A stretch of DNA of 64,000 bases. It comes from Apostichopus japonicus. Lineage: Eukaryota > Echinodermata > Holothuroidea > Aspidochirotida > Stichopodidae. Of this stretch, positions 1-48,640 are shown in pieces (positions within the stretch are counted from its first letter, which is position 1; every line of letters begins with the position of its first letter). The position numbers were made by a program, and so were the translations under genes. The stretch lies in the NCBI RefSeq assembly GCF_037975245.1, contig NC_092566.1:18759001-18823000 (forward strand). Reading direction: 5' to 3'. The notes beneath the pieces were generated by a model. It worked only from the letters and a program-made list of their open reading frames with translations. It made no database searches and was not told the origin of the DNA.

Positions 1-3000
1 ATGATGTGGATAAGGTAAAGCTGACATAGTGTATCATTAAAAGGATAACAAACTAGCAGATGATGTAAATGAGGCAATGACTATCTTATGTCAATGAGGG
101 GATACCAATTAGCTATCAGATGATGTGGATAAGGTAAAGCTGACATAATGTATCATTAAAAGGATAACAAACTAGCAGATGATGTAAATGAGGCAATGAC
201 TATATTATGTCATTGAGGGGATACCAATTAGCTATCAGATGATGTGGATAAGGTAAAGCTGACCTAATGTATCATTAAAAGGATAACAAACTAGCAGATG
301 ATGTAAATGAGGCAATGACTATATTATGTCATTGAGGGGATACCAATTAGCTATCAGATGATGTGGATAAGGTAAAGCTGACCTAATGTATCATTAAAAG
401 GATAACAAACTAGCAGATGATGTAAATGAGGCAATGACTATATTATGTCATTGAGGGGATACCAATTAGCTATCAGATGATGTGGATAAGGTAAAGCTGA
501 CATAATGTATCATTAAAAGGATAACAAACTAGCAGGTGATGTAAATGAGGCAATGACTATATTATGTCATTGAGGGGATACCAATTAGCTATCAGATGAT
601 GTGGATAAGGTAAAGCTGACCTAATGTATCATTAAAAGGATAACAAACTAGCAGATGATGTAAATGAGGCAATGACAATATTATGTCATTGAGGGGATAC
701 CAATTAGCTATCAGATGATGTGGATAAGGTAAAGCTGACATAATGTATCATTAAAAGGATAACAAACTAGCAGGTGATGTAAATGAGGCAATGACAATAT
801 TATGTCATTGAGGGGATACCAATTAGCTATCAGATGATGTGGATAAGGTAAAGCTGACCTAATGTATCATTAAAAGGATAACAAACTAGCAGATGATGTA
901 ATGAGGCAATGACTATATTACGTCGTTAGAGGGGATACCAATTAGCTATCAGATGATGTGGATAAGGTAAAGCTGACCTAATGTATCATTAAAAGGATAA
1001 CAAACTAGCAGATGATGTGAGGCAATGACAATATTATGTCATTGAGGGGATACCAATTAGCTATCAGATGATGTGGATAAGGTAAAGCTGACATAATGTA
1101 TCATTAAAAGGATAACAAACTAGCAGATGATGTAAATGAGGCAATGACAATATTATGTCATTGAGGGGATACCAATTAGCTATCAGATGATGTGGATAAG
1201 GTAAAGCTGACATAATGTATCATTAAAAGGATAACAAACTAGCAGATGATGTAAATGAGGCAATGACTATATTATGTCATTGAGGGGATACCAATTAGCC
1301 ATCAGATGATGTGGATGCGGTAAAGCTGACATAATGTATCATTAAAAGGATAACAAACTAGCAGATGACGTAAATGAGGCAATGACCATATTAGGTCATT
1401 GAGGGGATACCAATTAGCTATCAGATGATGTGGATGCGGTAAAGCTGACATAATGTATCATTAAAAGGATAACAAACTAGCAGATGATGTAAATGAGTCA
1501 ATGACCATATTATGTCATTGAGGGGATACCAATTAGCTATCAGATGATGTGGATGAGGTAAAGCTGACATAATGTATCATTAAAAGGATAACAAACTAGC
1601 AGACGATGTAAATGAGGCAATGACCATATTATGTCATTGAGGGGATACCAATTAGCTATCAGATGATGTGGATAAGGTAAAGCTGACCTAATGTATCATT
1701 AAAAGGATAACAAACTAGCAGATGATGTAAATGAGGCAATGACAATATTATGTCATTGAGGGGATACCAATTAGCTATCAGATGATGTGGATGAGGTAAA
1801 GCTGACATAATGTTTTATTAAAAGGATAACAAACTAGCAGATGATGTAAATGAGGCAATGACCATATTATGTCATTGAGGGGATACCAATTAGCTATGAG
1901 ATGATGTGGATGAGGTAAAGCTGACATAATGTATCATTAAAAGGATAACAAACTAGCAGATGACGTAAATGAGGCAATGACTATATTACGTCATTGAGGG
2001 GATACCAATTAGCTATCAGATGATGTGGATAAGGTAAAGCTGACATAATGTATCATTAAAAGGATAACAAACTAGCAGATGATGTAAATGAGGCAATGAC
2101 CATATTATGTCATTGAGGGGATACCAATTAGCTATCAGATGATGTGGATGAGGTAAAGCTGACATAATGTATCATTAAAAGGATAACAAACTAGCAGATG
2201 ATGTAAATGAGGCAATGACCATATTATGTCATTGAGGGGATACCAATTAGCTATCAGATGATGTGGATGAGGTAAAGCTGACATAATGTATCATTAAAAG
2301 GATAACAAACTAGCAGATGATGTAAATGAGGCAATGACTATATTATGTCATTGAGGGGATACCAATTAGCTATCAGATGATGTGGATGAGGTAAATCTGA
2401 CATAATGTATCATTAATAGGATAACAAACTAGCAGATGATGTAAATGAGGCAATGACCATATTATGTCATTGAGGGGATACCAATTAGCTATCAGATGAT
2501 GTGGATAAGGTAAAGCTGACATAATGTATCATTAAAAGGATAACAAACTAGCAGGTGATGTAAATGAGGCAATGACTATATTATGTCATTGAGGGGATAC
2601 CAATTAGCTATCAGATGATGTGGATAAGGTAAAGCTGACATAATGTATCATTAAAAGGATAACAAACTAGCAGATGATGTAAATGAGGCAATGACAATAT
2701 TATGTCATTGAGGGGATACCAATTAGCTATCAGATGATGTGGATAAGGTAAAGCTGACCTAATGTATCATTAAAAGGATAACAAACTAGCAGATGATGTA
2801 AATGAGGCAATGACAATATTATGTCATTGAGGGGATACCAATTAGCTATCAGATGATGTGGATAAGGTAAAGCTGACCTGATGTATCATTAAAAGGATAA
2901 CAAACTAGCAGATGATGTAAATGAGGCAATGACAATATTATGTCATTGAGGGGATACCAATTAGCTATCAGATGATGTGGATAAGGTAAAGCTGACCTAA

Positions 3001-3440
3001 TGTATCATTAAAAGGATAACAAACTAGCAGATGATGTAAATGAGGCAATGACAATATTATGTCATTGAGGGGATACCAATTAGCTATCAGATGATGTGGA
3101 TAAGGTAAAGCTGACCTGATGTATCATTAAAAGGATAACAAACTAGCAGATGATGTAAATGAGGCAATGACTATATTATGTCATTGAGGGGATACCAATT
3201 AGCTATCAGATGATGTGGATGAAGTAAAGCTGACATAATGTATCATTAAAAGGATAACAAACTAGCAGATGATGTAATGAGGCAATGACCATATTATGTC
3301 ATTGAGGGGATACCAATTAGCTATCAGATGATGTGGATAAGGTAAAGCTGACATAATGTATCATTAAAAGGATAACAAACTAGCAGATGATGTAATGAGG
3401 CAATGACCATATTATGTCATTGAGGGGATACCAATTAGCT
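1..3440. repeat. 119 bp minisatellite, about 29 units, PKG upstream intron
   Basis: Unit of 119 bp starting atgatgtggataaggtaaag. Each unit has two related halves: one holds agctatcagatgatgtggat and the other actagcagatgatgtaaatg, suggesting growth from an older shorter repeat. Units vary at few positions (catc/cctaatg, aagg/gagg). It begins before the window. Stops occur in all frames. Confidence 0.97.
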
Positions 3441-4094
3441 AATTAGGACTCCTCTTCAATTTAAGTCACTCTGATGTTTTGTTGAAATCATTTGATTTTT
3501 CTGTAACAAATCTCAAAATAGCATCTTGCTACACAGTCAAGTTATCTTTCAATGTTACATCTTGTTGTAGTTGTTATATAATCACAGTTCCAATATTACA
3601 TCAAGTCTTTGTTGTAGTTGTTATATAATAACAGATGATTATGCAATGCATTCACCCAGAGAAAGTGAAAATTGCAGTGGTTTACATGTCAATAAAAAAG
3701 AACAATATATTATAGTAAGGAATTTTTGCTTCCGTTGCTTGCTCAATTTGCTTCACAATTGGCTCACTTAAATAACAGTTAATCTATCTATTTTGACTAA
3801 TCTTGTATAAATGATCTGCTAAGGCCTGTGTGGATGACAACAGCCATAAAGCTAAATTACAAATCTTGGAGCATTTGTTGTGTATTTCTTGGTTTAGGAT
3901 ATTATATCCTTGTTTCACAGCAAAATGTCGAATGTGTTAAACATGATTTTCAAGTAATTTGTATCAACTCTCCTGTTATATCTTTAGTGAAAATTTCTTG
4001 TAATATGGAGGCTCATTTAACACTTAAATCCAAACCTGATACATATCTGCTTGTAGTATCTGTAGTTAAATCATGAATTCTTTTCTCTTCACAG
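3441..4094. other. unique intron sequence before PKG exon 1
   Basis: AT-rich, non-repetitive intron with a small internal duplication (tcttgttgtagttgttatata near 3560 and 3610). No coding or RNA signal seen. Confidence 0.5.
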
Positions 4095-38122
<34,028 letters not shown>

Positions 38123-38249
38123 GATTCCTGCCATAGAATACTATGTTTTATTTAGTTAGAATGTGTAGAGGATATTCTGAGGCACATGTGCACCTTTTTC
38201 ATTTCATTGCAGAAGGCGAAAGGAACCTGATGGTGATGGTTGTCATGTG

Positions 38250-39130
38250 TGTGTCTGATGTCTTGACATGTTCACACTGTTACATTTTATTGAGTACAAG
38301 AACTTTGTACTTTTGGAGATTATCTGAGATCAACAGCATTGCAAGTCTGAAAATCATGTAAACATGATCACTCGAAAAGTGAACTCTTGTGGATTTTGTG
38401 GAATGTTATATGAGGTCAACAGAGGTAATAATCTGATTCTAGTAAACAAGTCTGAATCAGGTAAACACATTTACTTCAAAAGTAAAGATTGGATGACATC
38501 ATACTTGCTGTGTGGATCCACCTTGTTTGGAAGCACAGAACCATTTTGCTATTGTAGATGTCAAAAGTTATCTCAGATTAGCAGAGGCAGAAGTCTGCAA
38601 ATTTTGTAATGACAATTAACTCCATAAGTAACTCTTGGATGAACTTTATCCTTGGTATTTGGATCCACCTATGGTATGTACACAAACCCTATTGCTTCTG
38701 TACAGGTTGAACTTCACTCGAAGTCATCAGACATGAAAGTCTTCAAACCTTCCAATTCATTAACTTCAAAAGCAAAATGTGAATGAGCTTCACACCCTAT
38801 TGTTTTTTGTAGAGTTCAAAAATTATTTTAAGGCCAACAGCGATGTAAATCTGTAAAACCTTGTCAACTTAATAACTTCAAAAGCAAAGCTGGGATCAAG
38901 TTCCTACATAAGTGTGTGGATTTGACATAGTGAGCACAAAAACCCTGTTGTTTTTGGTAGAGGCAAAGGTCAAAAGAGGTCAAACTCGTAAATTTAGCTG
39001 TAAATATAACTTTGAAAGCAAAGCTTGGATGGCGGTCATACTAAGCATATGGATCAGGGTTCATGAACACAAGAAACCGCTTGAATTTTATGGAGGTCAA
39101 AAATGTTGTTTAGGTTACCAGGAGTGAAGC
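38250..39130 (+). repeat. dispersed intronic repeat family, tandem partial copies, PKG 3' flank
   Basis: Family phrases (gaggtcaacagaggt, caaaagcaaagc, ttgagtacaagaa, ctgtgtggatccacc) recur about every 150-200 bases. This lies in the likely 3' UTR or just past it. Short open frames here are not coding. Confidence 0.45.
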
Positions 39131-40305
39131 CACAAAACTAACATTTATTGCATTACAGGAATAAGTTGTAACATATCATGCCATATCAATACAGTTGAGC
39201 CACAAAACTAACATTTATTGTATTTGTAACACAGAAGATGTCTTAAAACTTATTTATCTTACTCCCCAAAAGTACATCTGTACTGCAGAGTACAACATGC
39301 CTATCTAGCACTGATTTTGTTTTCTCTGAGTGAAAGGACAGATGTTTTTATGATGTTAAGTTGATAAGGATAGCTAGCAGCTGTATGCACCTTTGTGGTG
39401 ATACTTGAAAATCTTCATACAGACAAATTGTGCTTGTTTATACACTGGTCTGCACCTAATGAAGTATAAGCAGTGACCAACATTCATTACCAATTATCTA
39501 TGGCAAATGGTGTCAATTAAAGTAGTTAATAAAATATGCTGCAGAAAATATTTTTGTGTTTAAAGAAAGGTAACTTGGTGAAGTCTGTTGCCTACTACTA
39601 CTGGCAGAAATTATCATTGTTTCTTAGGAGATTATACCTGGCTGGCTTGCCAAGGGGTTAAGTACTTTGTTATTGTTAATTCACTGTAATTGAGTATATG
39701 GGTGAGTTATCCATGGATGTAATTAAGATCAAAGGTAGTGTTGTTTTTAATTTCAGATGAGCATTCATGCATGTTGTCTTTAACTCGTGAACTATTTTAA
39801 GATTGACTGCCATCATTTATGTGAAAGAGATTTAAATGAATTCTTTCCTGATTGTATTCTTAGGTTTTCAGTCCATCCTTGACAAATTGCTTATGTACAG
39901 TACTTAATAGTTTATGTACAGTGCTTCAGTCACAGAACATTCCCCATAGAAAACAATTTATTGATGGATATAGGTTATCAATTTCATAAGTTCATTATTC
40001 TTGGTAAGTCTTCAAACCAACTCTTAATCTCTCTTTCATTTTTATAGAATGCCTTATTTTGGATTCATGTCAGTACTTTTAATTTAGTTCCTACTGTAAT
40101 ATCTCAATGTTAGGCATATTTGTAGAGGTGCTTATTGTCTCATTTAAGTGTTTTAACCACTGCGGGATTTGCATGATAGGAATATATGTTTCTTCATTAG
40201 ACAGTATTTCACCCAATTCTTGCAAGTACACCTTGAAGCTACAGTGTGCATTGTTGATATTTTCTGGAACATACTTGTCCTTGGGTATGTGGCCCTAAAT
40301 AAATG
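39131..40305. other. intergenic or 3' UTR, no gene seen
   Basis: Unique AT-rich sequence with a repeated cacaaaactaacatttattg (39130 and 39197). Contains the candidate AATAAA signals. Confidence 0.4.
39528..39533 (+). promoter_or_regulatory. possible polyadenylation signal for the PKG gene
   Basis: First AATAAA seen after the stop, with an ATTAAA 11 bases before it, about 1.4 kb downstream. Others lie at 40298 and 42839, so the true 3' end is open. Confidence 0.25.
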
Positions 40306-40309
40306 TTAC

Positions 40310-42580
40310 AAAGATACAAATCACTGGTTGGTAGAACTCTCAGTTACTACATTAATTATATCTACAGATCACTGGTTAGTAGAACTCAGTTACTACATTG
40401 ATTATATCTACAGATCACTGGTTAGTAGAACTCAGTTACTACATTAATTATATCTACAGATCACTGGTTAGTAGAACTCAGTTACTATATTAATTATATC
40501 TACATATCACTGGTTAGTAGAACTCTCAGTTACTACATTAATTGTATCTACAAATCACTGGTTGGTAGAACTCTCAGTTACTACATTGATTATATCTACA
40601 TATCACTGGTTAGTAGAACTCTGTTTCTGCATTCCTTATATCTACAGATCACTGGTTAGTAAACTCTTAGTTACTACATTGATTATATCTACAGATCACT
40701 GGTTGGTAGAACTCTCAGTTACTACAATGATTATATCTACATATCACTGGTTTTTAGAACTCTTAGTTACTACATTAATCATATCTACAGATCACTGGTT
40801 AGTAGAACTCTGTTTCTATATTAATTATATCTACAGATCACTGGTTTGTTGAACTCTCAGTTACTACATTAATTTTATTTAATATCAGTAGTTGGTGTAA
40901 CCCTGTTAATACATTGACTATATCTACAGATCACTGGTTAGTAGAACTCAGTTACTACATTAATTATACCTACAGATCACTGGTTAGTAGAACTCAGTTA
41001 CTATATTAATTATATCTACATATCACTGGTTAGTAGAACTCTCAGTTACTACATTAATTGTATCTACAAATCACTGGTTGGTAGAACTCTCAGTTACTAC
41101 ATTGATTATATCTACATATCACTGGTTAGTAGAACTCTGTTTCTGCATTCCTTATATCTACAGATCACTGGTTAGTAAACTCTTAGTTACTACATTGATT
41201 ATATCTACAGATCACTGGTTAGTAGAACTCTCAGTTACTACATTAATTGTATCTACAAATCACTGGTTGGTAGAACTCTCAGTTACTACATTGATTATAT
41301 CTACATATCACTGGTTAGTAGAACTCTGTTTCTGCATTCCTTATATCTACAGATCACTGGTTAGTAAACTCTTAGTTACTACATTGATTATATCTACATA
41401 TCACTGGTTGGTAGAACTCTCAGTTACTACAATGATTATATCTACAGATCACTGGTTGGTAGAACTCTCAGTTACTACATTAATTGTATCTACAAATCAC
41501 TGGTTGGTAGAACTCTCAGTTACTACATTGATTATATCTACAGATCACTGGTTCGTAGAACTCTCAGTTACTACATTCATTTTACTTAATATCAGTAGTT
41601 GGTGTAACCCTGTTAATACATTGACTATATCTACAGATCACTGGTTAGTAGAACTCTGTTTCTATATTAATTATATCTACAGATCACTGGTTTGTTGAAC
41701 TCTCAGTTACTACATTAATTTTATTTAATATCAGTAGTTGGTGTAACCCTGTTAATACATTGACTATATCTACAGATCACTGGTTAGTAGAACTCAGTTA
41801 CTACATTAATTATATCTACAGATCACTGGTTAGTAGAACTCAGTTACTATATTAATTATATCTACAGATCACTGGTTGGTAGAACTCTCAGTTACTACAT
41901 TGATTATATCTACAGATCACTGGTTAGTAGAACTCAGTTACTACATTGATTATATCTACATATCACTGGTTGGTAGAACTCTCAGTTACTACATTGATTA
42001 TATCTACAGATCACTGGTTCGTAGAACTTTCAGTTACTACATTAATTTTATTTAATATCAGTAGTTGGTGTAACCCTGTTAATACATTGACTATATCTAC
42101 AGATCACTGGTTAGTAGAACTCTGTTTCTATATTAATTATATCTACAGATCACTGGTTTGTTGAACTCTCAGTTACTACATTAATTTTATTTAATATCAG
42201 TAGTTGGTGTAACCCTGTTAATACATTGACTATATCTACAGATCACTGGTTAGTAGAACTCAGTTACTACATTAATTATATCTACAGATCACTGGTTAGT
42301 AGAACTCAGTTACTACATTGATTATATCTACAGATCACTGGTTTTTTAGAACTCTTAGTTACTACATTGATTATATCTACATATCACTGGTTTTTAGAAC
42401 TCTTAGTTACTACATTAATCATATCTACAGATGACTGGTTAGTAGAACTCTCACTTACTATATTAATTATATCTACAGATCACTGGTTTGTTGAACTCTC
42501 ACTTACTATATTAATTATATCTACAGATGACTGGTTTGTTGAACTCTCAGTTACTTCATTAACTATGTTGATATTGCTGG
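40310..42580. repeat. 45-48 bp intergenic minisatellite, about 48 units
   Basis: Unit gatcactggttagtagaact, c(tct)cagttactacattgat, tatatctaca. An odd unit with tttaatatcagtagttggtg and taaccctgttaatacattga recurs at about 40870, 41585, 41725, 42055 and 42195, marking higher-order copies. Plus-strand frames up to 206 codons are artefacts. Confidence 0.95.
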
Positions 42581-45090
42581 CTCGTATGACTCTGATTTTC
42601 TTCCTAATGTATATATATATAGTCACATTGCGGGTTAGTATTGCTCCTAGGTACATAGATCATACCTTTGGCTAAGATCATATGTTGTATGTGTTCCTTT
42701 CTAAGGGAATCGTGATACTTGTCTCACGGTGATCACACAGTCACAGTTTGGATGCAAGGTGACTAGGACTGAGAGTGGAACAGTAGTTTGATTTCTTTGT
42801 TTTCCTGCCGAGGTTCTTTCTTGAGTGACTTTTCTAACAATAAAGTACCCGTAAATTCCTGTATGGAATACAGTAAGGACTCAATGATTATTGCACTTCC
42901 TCAGTTAACTACTTGATCCCGTGCAAAATGGTGTCAAGTGCCAATGTCCATCTGCAAAACTTAATTTAATAGTCGTTACATGAAGCTTTTGCTGCAGTTT
43001 TAACTACATAATTTAATGAAAGAAACAGCCTTACTGATACTTTGATTGATAATTGAAACATAAACTTCATAGTTAACTCAGTATTTCAAACGGTAAAATG
43101 ATCTCAAGGTTTTCCATGCTTCTGGCTGTTGCAATGTGCTTATGGACTCATCCACAAATCCGGGTATTATTTGGGATTTTATTTTGTACCATATCGTTTA
43201 TTCATATCTATCATGTGGTGTGTAAAATTCAAGATGTGTACTTGCATAGTTTACAACTAAGTTAAGGTTCAATAGATACAGAGCATCCTTTATTGTTTGT
43301 GTATTTTAAGATTTTTATCGTAAGTTGAAGAATTGCAGGCCCAATAAAGAGAGACTTTTCTAAATGAATTATAGCAAAGTTGTACTCCATGGTGAACTTC
43401 TTTATGCAATATATGAATATTCCGGAGTAAGGTTTTTCTTACGTAGCACCTATTCCCAGCTGTCATCTCTGCAATATATAATTCTATGCATCCATTCAGA
43501 AACTTGGGCAGGAACTTTCCCATCACTTTACATTCAGTTCGGTGTCACAAGGGTTACGTTCATATACAAATGAATAAGACAGAGTATTAACAATTAATTT
43601 AAAACAGGCATCATGATAGTCGTCAGTTAAGTTGAGTTTAGTTGTGTATAAATGTTTAGTGAATCCTAACAGTTAGGAAGCTCATTTGAAGCTGTCGATG
43701 GCTGATCGCTGATAAACACTGGCTAATATCAATTATGGATGGGTGTTCAGAGATAACAAGGAAGTTCTGTAGCTGTCACTTCATTCTGCTGTCCGTAAAT
43801 CCATTTAACCTCCTCATCCGACAGACGACGAAGTGTACATCCGCATGTGACCACTCTCTCAAATACTGAAGTACATGATTGATTATCACTGCATTGCAGT
43901 TATTGTGAACGGAGTTGGTTCGATACCTCATCTTCCAATTTGCAAACCAAATACCAAATTATATGGAAAGATGGAACCAAGTTATTAATTTCAGACATTT
44001 GAGACTGACGGAAGGGAAAGCAGCGAGTTTAAGAGGTTTTACTATCTGCTACAAAATTTGGCAGTTCCGTACGAACTGAAGTAATCTTTGGAAGCAAGAT
44101 GTAATTCGAAAGAGAAATTTGATTGGTTTACACGAATTAAGTCTTTGGTAAGAGCGCAGTATAGCTTTTCATTTTTAGATTTGTTTCTTTGCTTTCGCTA
44201 TTGGCTTTCGCAACAACATAAAATATATAATGAAATACGCAAATTACAATAATTGGTATTTGGGTGTGGTGTAGTCATGAAAATCTCGGCTCAGACTAGC
44301 ATCGTACGATATACAAATCGTTCATACCGACTTCCAAGTCATGCAAGCTAAGGGAGAAACAACTCAATCGAGCAGTAGCGCTTTCTCCATACAAACGCTG
44401 TACTAAAAGCACAATCAGTAAACAACAATTTTATTAGAATTTCTCAACAAACCGAAAGAAATCAAAGAAGGTTCAATAGCAAGGCCGCAGCCTTATGATT
44501 TTGATCCGATATTTATAGCAGAGGAATTACAGGCAAGGGAAAACAAGAGTAATGACAGAAGAAGTGGATCGTGTGGCGACTGTGCGATAATGCCTACGGA
44601 GGTGGAGACCGACATTCATGGCCACGCAAGGAACATTCCATTTGGATATGAAGTAAGCCTAAGTCTGGTAAGGCATGCTGTATGCTTAACGTTCCTTACA
44701 TCCTACAATGTTACTTTTGCCTACACTAGGCCTAGCTTCACTGTGCTTGTTCAGCGTAGCCTAGGCCTTATTTTAAACGAAAAGTTTAAGAAAAGAGAAC
44801 TATTTTTTTCGTAACTATGACCTTCAGGTGCCTCATTAATATTTTAAACTGCGTTGGGCTCATAGGAATTTGCCTTATAAAATTTTAACTCTACCAACAA
44901 CAGCTGAATATTTTCCACTGGAGTCTACCACTCGGAAAATGACTTAGTTGTTACGAGAGTTGTTCCTCTCTGATGTCATCAATATGGAATTTCAGGCGTA
45001 TTACGTAATCAATGGTGACTTACTGTGTATTGTGGTTAGGCCTTAGGAGCCAATTTTCAAAGCGAGCGTATTAAGTCAAACAGGAAGCGG
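42581..45090. other. intergenic, mostly without recognised features
   Basis: About 2.5 kb of unique sequence. Short open frames at 43290-43573 on both strands are not recognised. See 44590 for one possible first exon. Confidence 0.4.
44590..44652 (+). CDS. possible first coding exon of an unknown gene
   Basis: ATG at 44590 opens MPTEVETDIHGHARNIPFGY plus one Glu, then GAA|gtaagc, a good donor. The GC content rises slightly here. I found no partner exon downstream in the window and do not recognise the peptide. It could equally be chance in intergenic DNA. Confidence 0.15.
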
Positions 45091-45094
45091 TAAC

Positions 45095-46590
45095 TCTGGA
45101 GATATGAGATATCAAAGACCGATTTAAACATCGAATTATATGTAACCTCAAGGAATACAGATATTAAAGACCGATTTTTACATCAGATTACGTAACTCTA
45201 AGAAATAGATATATCAAAGCCAGATTATACGTAACTGCTAGGAATAAAGACATTATAGACCGATTTATACATTAGAGTATATGTAACTGCTAGGAATAGA
45301 GACATTATAGACCGATTTATACATTAGATGTTATGTAACTTAAAGGAATAGAGACATTAAAGACCGATTTAAACACCATATTATATGTAACTGCTAGGAA
45401 TAGAGACATTATAGACCGATTTATACATTAGTTATATGTAACTCTAAGGAATAGAGACATTATAGACCGATTTATACATTAGAGTATATGTAACTCCAAT
45501 GAATAGAGACATTAAAGACCGATTTATACACCATATTATATGTAACTGCTAGGAATAGAGACATTAAAGACCGATTCATACATTAGAGTATATGTAACTT
45601 AAAGGAATAGAGACATTAAAGACCGATTTATACACCATATTATATGTAACTGCTAGGAATAGAGACATTAAAGACCGATTCATACATTAGTTATATGTAA
45701 CTCTAAGGAATAGAGACATTATAGACCGATTTATACATTAGAGTATGTAACTCCAATGAATAGAGACATTAAAGACCGATTTATTCACCATATTATATGT
45801 AACTGCTAGGAATAGAGCCATTAAAGACCGATTCATACATTAGTTATATGTAACTCTAAGGAATAAAGACATTATAGACCAATTTATACATTAGAGTCTA
45901 TGTAACTGTGAAGATATGAAAGACCGATTTATACATCAGATTTTATGAAACTCTAAGGAATAAAGATATTAAAGACCGATTTAAACACCATATTATATGT
46001 AACTGTGAAGAATAGAGATTCCAAAGACCGATTTATACATCAGATTATATGTAACTCTAAGGAATAAAGATATTAAAGACCGATTTAAACATAACATTAT
46101 ATGTAACTGTGAAGAATAGAGATTTCAAAGACCGATTTGTACATCAGATTATATGTAACTCTAAGGAATAAAGATATTAAAGACCGATTTATACACCATA
46201 TTATATGTAACTCCAAAGAACAGAGATATCAAAGACATATTTAAACGTCATATTATATGTAACTGTAAGGAATATAGACATTATAGACCAATTTATACAT
46301 TAGAGTTTATGTAACTGTGAAGATATGAAAGACCGATTTATACATCAGATTTTATGAAACTCTAAGGAATAAAGATATTAAAGACCGATTTAAACATAAC
46401 ATTATATGTAACTGTGAAGAATAGAGATTCCAAAGACCGATTTATACATCAGATTATATGTGGCTGAGATACCAAAGACCGATTTAAACATCAGATTAAA
46501 TCAGATTAAATGTAACTGTAAAGAATAGAGATATCAAAGACCGAGCTAAACATCACTTATATGTAACTCTAAGGAATATAAAAATCTATT
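45095..46590. repeat. about 50 bp intergenic minisatellite, about 30 units
   Basis: Unit agaccgatttatacattaga, gtatatgtaactctaaggaa, tagagacattaa, with many small indels, so more diverged than the other arrays. Confidence 0.94.
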
Positions 46591-46669
46591 CCGAGGGTAG
46601 TTGCACCTGGGGAAGGGGCACCTTTTGTTGTACCTTTTCGGCAACTTTATTGTTGTACTACATTGATAA

Positions 46670-48640
46670 CTTTAACGTTGCTATTTTTGTTCCGAGAGCT
46701 GTGACTACTCGGCTGATATTACTGTGCTTAGCTGCGATGATTTTCAGCTGCTCATAGCTTGTGACGTTGCTATTATTGTTCCGAGAGCTGTGACTACTCG
46801 GCTGATATTACTGTGAATGGCTGCGATGATTTTCAGCTGCTCATAGCTTGTGACGTTGCTATTATTGTTTGAGAGCTGTAACTACTCGGCTGATATTACT
46901 GTGTATGGCTGCGATGATTTTCAGCTGCTCATAGCTTGTGACGTTGCTATTATTGTTTTGAGAGCTGTGACTACTCGGCTGATATTACTGTGAATGGCTG
47001 CGATGATTTTCAGCTGCTCATAGCTTGTGACGTTGCTATTATTGTTTTGAGAGCTGTGACTACTCGGCTGATATTACTGTGTATGGCTGCGATGATTTTC
47101 AGCTGCTCATAGCTTGTGACGTTGCTATTATTGTTTTGAGAGCTGTGACTACTCGGTTGAGATTAATGTGTATGGCTGCGATGATTTTCAGCTGCTCATA
47201 GCTTGTGACGTTGCTATTATTGTTTTGAGAGCTGTGACTACTCGGCTGATATTACTGTGAATGGCTGCGATGATTTTCAGCTGCTCATAGCTTGTGACGT
47301 TGCTATTATTGTTCCGAGAGCTGTGACTACTTGGTTGAGATTACTGGGCTTAGCTGCGATGATTTTCAGCTGCTCATAGCTTGTGACGTTGCTATTATTG
47401 TTTTGAGAGCTGTTACTACTCGGCTGATATTACTGTGAATGGCTGCGATGATTTTCAGCTGCTCATAGCTTGTGACGTTGCTATTATTGTTCCGAGAGCT
47501 GTGACTACTTGGTTGAGATTACTGGGCTTAGCTGCGATGATTTTCAGCTGCTCATAGCTTGTGACGTTGCTATTATTGTTTTGAGAGCTGTGACTACTCG
47601 GCTGATATTACTGTGAATGGCTGCGATGATTTTCAGCTGCTCATAGCTTGTGACGTTGCTATTATTGTTCCGAGAGCTGTGACTACTTGGTTGAGATTAC
47701 TGGGCTTAGCTGCGATGATTTTCAGCTGCTCATAGCTTGTGACGTTGCTATTATTGTTCCGAGAGCTGTGACTACTCGGCTGATATTACTGTGAATAGCT
47801 GCGATGATTTTCAGCTGCTCATAGCTTGTGACGTTGTTATTATTGTTCCGAGAGCTGTGACTACTCGGCTGATATTACTGTGTATGGCTGCGATGATTTT
47901 CAGCTGCTCATAGCTTGTGACGTTGCTTTTATTGTTTTGAGAGCTGTGACTACTCGGCTGATATTACTGTGTATGGCTGCGATGATTTTCAGCTGCTCAT
48001 AGCTTGTGACGTTGCTATTATTGTTTTGAGAGCTGTGACTACTCGGTTGAGATTACTGTGTATGGCTGCGATGATTTTCAGCTGCTCATAGCTTGTGACG
48101 TTGCTATTATTGTTCCGAGAGCTGTGACTACTTGGTTGAGATTACTGGGCTTAGCTGCGATGATTTTCAGCTGCTCATAGCTTGTGACGTTGCTATTATT
48201 GTTTTGAGAGCTGTGACTACTCGGCTGATATTACTGTGTATGGCTGCGATGATTTTCAGCTGCTCATAGCTTGTGGCGTTGCTATTATTGTTCCGAGAGC
48301 TGTGACTACTCGGCTGATATTACTGTGTATGGCTGCGATGATTTTCAGCTGCTCATAGCTTGTGACGTTGCTATTATTGTTTTGAGAGCTGTGACTACTC
48401 GGCTGATATTACTGCGTATGGCTGCGATGATTTTCAGCTGCTCATAGCTTGTGACGTTGCTATTATTGTTCCGAGAGCTGTGACTACTCGGTTGAGATTA
48501 CTGTGAATGGCTGCGATGATTTACTGCTGCTCATAGCTTGTGACGTTTCTATTATTGTTTTGAGAGCTGTGACTACTCGGTTGAGATTACTGTGTATGGC
48601 TGCGATGATTTACTGCTGCTCAGAACTTGTGATATTCTGC
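46670..48640. repeat. 89 bp intergenic minisatellite, about 22 units
   Basis: Unit ggctgatattactgtgtatg, gctgcgatgattttcagctg, ctcatagcttgtgacgttgc, tattattgtttt/ccgagagctg, tgactactc. Units are 95% alike or better by eye and more GC-rich than the neighbours. Confidence 0.96.

Noticed and set aside
1-3440. CRISPR-like array
   Set aside because: Units are contiguous with no unique spacers, and the gene content is animal; it is a minisatellite.
38143-39127. Three plus-strand frames after the PKG stop
   Set aside because: Lie in the dispersed repeat family in the 3' flank; no recognised protein.
40562-42675. Repeat proteins of up to 206 codons (VTTLIISTDHWLVELS units)
   Set aside because: Units of 45-48 bp keep register by chance; frames begin and end at indels in the array.
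43290-43573. Overlapping frames on both strands (78 and 69 codons)
   Set aside because: Antisense to each other, no splice context, not recognised.
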